From: Stropharia rugosoannulata
Taxonomy: Eukaryota > Basidiomycota > Agaricomycetes > Agaricales > Strophariaceae
Length of the DNA stretch: 64,000 nucleotides
Direction: 5' to 3'
NCBI GenBank assembly: GCA_028532985.1
Contig: JANCIK010000010.1
Span: 1,426,001 to 1,490,000, forward strand
In this document: piece by piece, positions 58,105 to 64,000 of the stretch
Layout: each line of letters starts with the position of its first letter
Numbering within the stretch: position 1 is the stretch's first letter
Translations under genes and position numbers: made by a program
Notes under the pieces: model-generated
Told to the model about the DNA's origin: nothing
The model's database searches: none
What the model saw: the letters and a program-made list of their open reading frames with translations, nothing else

Positions 58105-60098
58105 GACGGTCAACAGAATCGAAGAGGCATGAAGCAGGGACAAGGCGAGTTTTAAGTAGTGTGGTTCTATTTCGGTCTTGTCACGGATTTAATACTAGTC
58201 TTCCATTTCCCACTAGCCTACGGATGCCCCGTATGTCGTTTCAGAGGCCACATGTCCTCTCTCTTCAGCCTTGACCATGCTGGCAAGAACTCAATTCTGT
58301 AGCGAAGGATTCGAGATCTATCCTGGTCCCTTCAGCGACAAATCTTTATCAAATCCTCTTGTAGGCTTCTGTGGCGATTAACGGGACAAGGGCGGACTGT
58401 ATATCCTTGGATGTTTATTGATTTCTTGCGCTCTTGTATGTGCAACATTAATGCTTGATCGACACTTGCACTTCAGGCGACCACTCAGGATCTACGGAGT
58501 ACCTCAAGAGTACCTACGATGTTCACGGGCGAATTCCTTGTCTTTGATAGCCGTCCATCTTGCATGCATCCAGTTTCCCTCGTTGTGTTCAAGATACTCA
58601 TCACAGCAATGTGTGGTGGCTCTGAATGGGACTGACTCGATTCATTCAACACGTATGCAATGGACTCGCTTACGGTACCTCGCTTCCCCAGATTCTTCAA
58701 CCTTCTCCATCTCCGCTTCTGCAACTCCACTAGGTCAATGACTTTAGCTAAACCTCTTTGGGACAGTAATTTCGCTGGCGACTTAGGTGACAGGGCGCAT
58801 CGGTGAACGATATTTTCTCCCTCACGGACACTGATTCGATTAGGATTAAAAAAGGCTTCTCTGTTCATTTCCACTCACGATGCAATGCTGGCACCCATTC
58901 AGTGGCCTACCAAAAGCTTACGTGATCCCGTACCCCCTCCTTTCCTCCACACAACTTACCCCGCAAGTCCCCATTCAATTACCAGTTCTTCAAGTCACAT
59001 TGGGCTTGATCCTCGAGGTGCTCAGCCAATGCAAACCCTTCGGCCCGTCTTGCGCGCCCCAGCTGTGGCCGTCCGGCCCTGATCCGCTACGTGTGGCCGG
59101 GGTGCCCTAGGGCGCTGCAGCTCTCGCACCAGCGCATACCGTAAATATGACGTCAGATACAAAGAAATGTTGTGTCCATGACCAGCACGCGCGTACCTTT
59201 GCATAGTTAACGCAAATAACACTCGGTGTCACTCGCCTATCCTGCACGGAAGCATATGGCGCAGGGCCGGCCGGCAGCGCGTCGAGTCGTGCGTCTTCCG
59301 CAGGGCCTAGTGTCCGCGCTGCCCACGCACCGCTCGTGCCGTCTCGTGGCAGCTGATCTTTGTGTGCCAGATATTCGTGTCGAGGCGTACGGCCGACTCC
59401 TGAGTCCCCACTATCTACAGGGCTTTGTCAGGATTCTGGAAAACGGTCATATTACGAAAACGGAGCCTTCAGGAATGATTTGTCGAAAGCGTGAGGCTTG
59501 CAACATTACGAAATGCCTTGAATAGGACTGCTTCGCTCACTTCTCTCCAAATCTGAGATATGGCTCCGGGGATCATTCTTGCAGTGCTCGTTCTTCAGCT
59601 CAGACCATAGTAGCAGATACAACGGTGTGCGATCTGCATGGTCTATCACGACTGTTGCTATTGTTTATCTGAGGCAAGTTGAGGGGAAGGCAAGTAATGT
59701 GAAGGATCGTAGTATGATGTAGTAACATGCCAGTCATCTTTCGCAAAAGAAAAAAGAGGCACGGATGCATAGTATTACATAGCCTTTTGCTCCTAAGTAT
59801 TTTTGATTACCTGAACACTCTTTCTTTTTCATGTACAGAATACTTTCCAGTGTGTCTCACTCCAGCGTATTCAGTTGGTGCATGACGCGGCGCATAACAG
59901 AAGGTGTCATAGACTTTAATTCACATATTCAAAGATGTGAAATAAAAGTGTGTTCCCTGGAGGTCCTGCATTTATTTGGCAGCAAATCTCCCGATTGGCC
60001 TGTATCATAGATAGGACACCGTGAAGGTGATAGAGATCCAAATAATGTTAATTAGGCTGCATATGGCACACTAAATATACGTTGGAAGTTCATTGGTT
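58105..60098. other. 2 kb intergenic, no supported gene
   Basis: Upstream of the beta-glucosidase and downstream of the P450. The minus frame 58485-58874 and the plus frame 59226-59525 show no domain or linked exons. A GC-rich patch at 59030-59350 creates spurious frames. Confidence 0.45.
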
Positions 60099-62457
60099 TT
60101 ACTTCTGCTTAGCCCGGCTGACGAATGCGATGGGTATGTCCTTGAGCCCTAGAGTGAGTCTCAACTTGGCGTCAAGAACTCTCTTCTTCCACTCTTCAAT
60201 CGTTTCTTGTCCATTAAGATTCGGTTCTACCTTGTAATCCCTAAGAAGCATTGTCAGGAAAGCTACAGCCTCTGTGGTTGCAAATTTGCGGCCTATGCAT
60301 GCCCGAGGACCTAGGAGGTGATATACCATTAGCGCAATGCAAGAATCCAATGAGTTCTCGCTCACCTAAGCTGAACGCAGAGACAGCTTCTGATTCATTG
60401 GACACCTCATACCATCGAGACGGCCTATACTCAAATGGATCTTCAAAATACCGTGGATTGTACTCTGCAATGTTCAGCTAAGTTGAGTGCCGCGAAAATA
60501 TTTACAGGATAAAACAATAACTCACGGACTCCAACCATGTCAACCAACACCTATCGGAAGATCAGCGCTTCAGCCATAACGTCATGACAGTACCATCGGC
60601 GGCATACCTGTGTTCCTTTAGGGACCGCGACCGCCCTGCTCCCTTCTTCGCCCTGAGGGTTTGGGATATGCAATATCGTATCTTCGAATGCTTCTCGAAT
60701 CATGATATACGCCGATGCTAAATGCCAGCTTTAGAGCATCGATGATATAGATATTTGAAATGTACTCACGGAACATCCGCAATGCTTCGAAAAAGGCAGC
60801 AAGGACTTTGTTCAATTTATTGTAGTCCTCGAAGTCCTGTAAGAAAAATAATGTAAATATTATATAGAGGGGACTCTCAACACGAAGTCGCGCACTGGAT
60901 CACGCTTGTTCCCCACGACAGATATGATCTGTTGGTAAATTTCTTCTTGGATCTCATCGTTTACTGCAAGAAAGCCAAGAGTTGCTGCAAGAGTATGAGC
61001 CGTGGTCTCTAAGAACAGGTGGGTTAGTATAAGCATTCCTCGATCCAGTCATAACAGCTAAAGAAATCTCACCATGGCCGGCCAGGAGAACAATGTAAAT
61101 ATTGCTGATCTACGCCTGATAAGCGCACAGGCAACAATTGTACAGACACGATCAATACTTACAACTTCAGAGTCGTCCAATTTAAACTTTGCCTCTTCGT
61201 CTTCGTTTGCCCTTACAAGCATCGAAAACACATTGGTATCACTTGCACCCCGCTCAGAGCCCGCTGCATGAACATCAGCTTTCCTTTCAGCGACTTGCTC
61301 ACGCATGAATCCGCTAAGTTCTTGTTTTGCTTCCCATGATGGTTTCAAGCTAGACACAGGCCATATAGGTTAGTTCGGAGAAATTGATACGAGACGAGTG
61401 AACCTCACCTTTTGAGAGGTAGCCTCTGCATCCAATCAGGCATAAATGAGCTGATCAGAAAACTATCTGCAACGATCCGTAAAGCCTCTTGCGCCGATAG
61501 CCTTCCATTTTCCATTCGCTCGGGGTCACTCCAGTTGAATGAGAATCCAAACGCGCATTTTCCAATAATTAACAACGCCAACTACTTGAAAGTAAGCAGT
61601 TGTTACTTACATAAAAGGGAATTTTATTTACCTTGAAAGTCAAGCCCTGAACAGCCGGGATAGTGATTCGGTCTTTTGACGCCCACCCTTCCTCCGATAT
61701 CATCTCATGATACGTTCCCACTGTTTCCTTCCATACAGCTTCATAGCTACCAGTGGTATGAGCATAATTGAAATGTATAAACGAGTTCAATACGCACAGT
61801 TGGTTGGTAAATGCAGGCCCCATGATACGCCTGTGTTTTCTCCACATCTCTCCGTCAGCAGCAAGAAGGTTCATTCCCCATGTTCTTTCCAGTCATATGT
61901 GAGCTGCAAAAGGGTAAAGTAATTGTTGATGAAATAAACTTACAAAAGCGACGTACTCCCGCTCTCCGGTTTAATGAAACTGCGACCCCCGCTACTTGAC
62001 GCGACTTGTCGCAGGACATCGATATTGGAGGTGTAAAAAGACGTGGGGCCGGCAAAAAAAGGAACTACAGAGAAAGTGTCAATCCCAAAACGTTTGTATA
62101 CTTCGAGTGACCGATCAGTGTACATCGGAGGGAGCGAATGGTAAAGTTACTTACAGGTATCGCGCCAGTCCCACATGAAATTAAATCCCGGGTTCCACCA
62201 ACTCGTAGGTATCAAGACACCTGGAAGACTGAAAGGATGGAATGGGACACGGAAACCTGGAAGATGGTCAACAGCCTTGAAAATATGTTATATTAAGCCG
62301 AAAATAAGAGTAAAGAGAAATGAAAATGAACCTTTAACCCATTACGATACGTCAATGCCTTCGAAGTGAAAAAAACAGCACAAAGAGCGAGCAGAAGGCC
62401 TTGAATGATCGAGTAATCTCTGAAGAGTTGACTGGCGCTGTCAACGATGTAAGACAT
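60099..62457 (-). CDS. Cytochrome P450 monooxygenase
   Basis: Fourteen exons (62457-62332, 62275-62155, 62100-61944, 61884-61798, 61746-61632, 61581-61409, 61349-61163, 61109-61073, 61008-60896, 60836-60770, 60717-60608, 60550-60526, 60464-60366, 60310-60099) give 542 aa, in phase throughout. An N-terminal membrane anchor (IIQGLLLALCAVFFTSKAL, about 18-36) is followed by a Pro-rich hinge region, WRKHRRIMGPAF (C-helix), I-helix LLAGHETTAHTLAATLG, ExxR in FFEALRMF, FEYRPSRW and the heme-binding FSLGPRACIGRKF. It is an ER-anchored class II monooxygenase that depends on a P450 reductase. The substrate and CYP family number cannot be assigned from sequence alone, though the layout resembles multi-intron agaricomycete P450s. 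Confidence 0.92.
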
Positions 62458-63589
62458 GGTTGCAGATGTCGCCTGAACAGTAAACTTCAAACAAGAAAGA
62501 ACAAGTGGCAGGCCAGAGAGAATGATCAGTAGAGAAACATATGCATTAAAACACTTGTAAAACACTATTAAACGGCGGCGATTTCGGGCGTCTAAGGATA
62601 GGTTTCGCTTGGGACTCGCTTGGTCTTGCTTGATATCGTCTTCAAGACGAGCTCACAACCTCTCGCAACTTAGTGTTAGGCTTGTGCATTTTGCCGGGCT
62701 TTTGGTAGACTCGCTATGTAGTATGTACCAGTGCCCTATGCGGTTCGCTATTCGTGCTTTTTACTAAGTACCGGGGCGTGCACAGGAGATGCCGGGTGGC
62801 CGAGAGCAAGCAAGTGCAAAGTTGTCCAAAAAAGGGTTCGGAGTGCGAAAAGGCGCTTTGACACCGAAACATGCTAGTGACATTGAGATGAAGACTTCAG
62901 CAAGGCCACGTAGTCTGCCGTAGTCCTCCACGCACCAGGTCGCTGTCCGGGTCGCCATCCGAGCTGGTGTAAGTTGGTGTACGCTCGTTTATGTTTGACA
63001 CATATATGTACTTATGTATCGCTGCCCGTTTCCGTCAAAATATAATTGGTTGTCGCTAAATGATAATATCATTAGTCCTGCTTCGGGGGATATTATGCTC
63101 GGCTTTTGCAGTCTTGCACTCCTATTCGTAGGTGGATAGGCACAACTTGGGAACTGAATCACAGCCCTTAAATATGAGCATATTTGGCGTGCAGTGGAAC
63201 GTTTGGTTGCAGCAATTAACAACCAACACGCTCTTTTAGTGAGGCAGCGAAAGGGGAAGAAAGTCAAAGATTGGTTGAAGAAGTTGAATGCTCGTACTTG
63301 TTAGTTAGGACTCTGACATCGGAGTCTGAGATCTGAAGTCGACAATGGTTGACAGTCACAGTTTGCAGTCACCAGTGTTCTGCAAATTATCTGGCAGACT
63401 TGCAGAGTGTACTTTTCTCTACCACGCTTCATCTGCTCCTTATAAAAATTGCACATGACGCAGTGCTCATGATCATGAGTGGGTGATGACAACTTTAATT
63501 ATAAGCCGTATTACAATACAATTACAATACAAAAAGTGATATCAAACTAATGTACAGTTCTTATTATGCTGTTAGCTTTGAATGGAAGC
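62458..63589. other. Intergenic spacer
   Basis: Promoter side of the P450 gene. No supported gene. Confidence 0.45.
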
Positions 63590-64000
63590 TTAATGGAAGT
63601 TCCCAACGCCGCCGGTGTCTGTACCAGCGCCAATATTTCCAGCCCCGAGAGATGAGTTTGCAGGGTGGGCGCCTAATGCAGGATATATGTAAGTAAGAGG
63701 GCAGTTTGTGACTCGCCAAAGGCAACATACCATGTCCGACAGCGCGCTCGCGACGCATCAGAGCTTCCTGCTCGAGGCGCTCAGCTTCGGCAAGCTCGCG
63801 TCCTTGCAGCTTTGTTGCGGCCGCCTCGCGCTCCTTCTGCGCACCCTTGGCTTGCAGCGCCGTGCTCCCAACAAGGTTGCCGATAGTTCTCTCGACTTTT
63901 CCCGTCAGCCGCTGGCCGGCACCGCCATTGCCTGCACCGCCAGTAGCGCCGGAGGCACCTGTGGGACCTGTGCCCATGCCTGTGCTTGCACCCACATCAT
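63590..64000 (-). CDS. CsbD-like small stress protein, 5' end outside window
   Basis: Two exons visible (64000-63731 partial, 63672-63590). A Gly/Ala/Thr-rich lead (GASTGMGTGPTGASGATG) is followed by the CsbD-like core LTGKVERTIGNLVGSTALQA, then a charged helix (KGAQKEREAAATKLQGRELA, EAERLEQEALMRRERAVGHG) and a Gly-rich tail ending NFH. The family is abundant in fungi, usually stress-induced, with unclear biochemistry. The start lies beyond base 64000, so the protein is truncated at its N-terminus by the window edge. Confidence 0.82.

Noticed and set aside
1..64000. CRISPR arrays, tRNA or rRNA genes, telomeric repeats
   Set aside because: I looked for spaced direct repeats, TTCGANTC-type tRNA arms with matching cloverleaf stems and TTAGGG arrays. 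None was convincing, though a tRNA scan was not run.

Overview
This 64 kb window comes from a filamentous basidiomycete, most likely an agaricomycete. Nearly every gene I could rebuild is split by 45-70 bp GT-AG introns. The gene families fit too: Ser/Thr-rich Mid2-like membrane proteins, a fungal NLR with TPRs, HET-domain proteins, multi-exon 7TM families of the DUF6534 type, a heme-thiolate haloperoxidase, a secreted GH3 beta-glucosidase and a cytochrome P450. Gene models were assembled by hand from splice signals and reading-frame continuity. All multi-exon models listed as CDS close in frame except where stated.

Layout. 1-9 kb: a type II membrane Methyltransf_22-like enzyme (minus), an exon-dense 7TM protein (plus, 20 exons) and a MARVEL-type four-TM protein (minus). 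9.8-12.8 kb: an NLR-like STAND protein with a MLKL/HeLo-like helical N-terminus, NB-ARC and TPRs. 13.7-15.8 kb: a Ser/Thr-rich single-pass membrane protein. 16.7-31.9 kb: a gene-poor, repeat-rich accessory region. It holds one intact nucleoside-deoxyribosyltransferase-like gene and two decayed relatives, a wrecked Cas1p-like acyltransferase pseudogene, one conserved hypothetical with a possible PD-(D/E)XK-type core, a direct ~2 kb duplication and an inverted duplication. 32.0-37.0 kb: two convergent HET-domain paralogs. 38.2-39.6 kb: a second 7TM (DUF6534-type) gene. 40-42.5 kb: a mitochondrial RRM protein and a haloperoxidase. 43.8-48.1 kb: a small basic hypothetical, a third 7TM protein and an SDR oxidoreductase. 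49.6-54.3 kb: a ubiquitin E2 with a long tail, the phospholipid methyltransferase OPI3 and an F-box protein. 54.5-62.5 kb: GH3 beta-glucosidase and P450. At the right edge lies a partial CsbD-like gene.

How it fits together. The left half looks like an accessory, self/non-self recognition neighbourhood: an NLR, a pair of HET proteins and a deoxyribosyltransferase-like enzyme with birth-and-death copies, all embedded in duplicated non-coding DNA. The right half (40-64 kb) looks more like ordinary core genome plus wood-decay or secondary-metabolism enzymes. The functional link between the recognition genes is an inference from gene content only.
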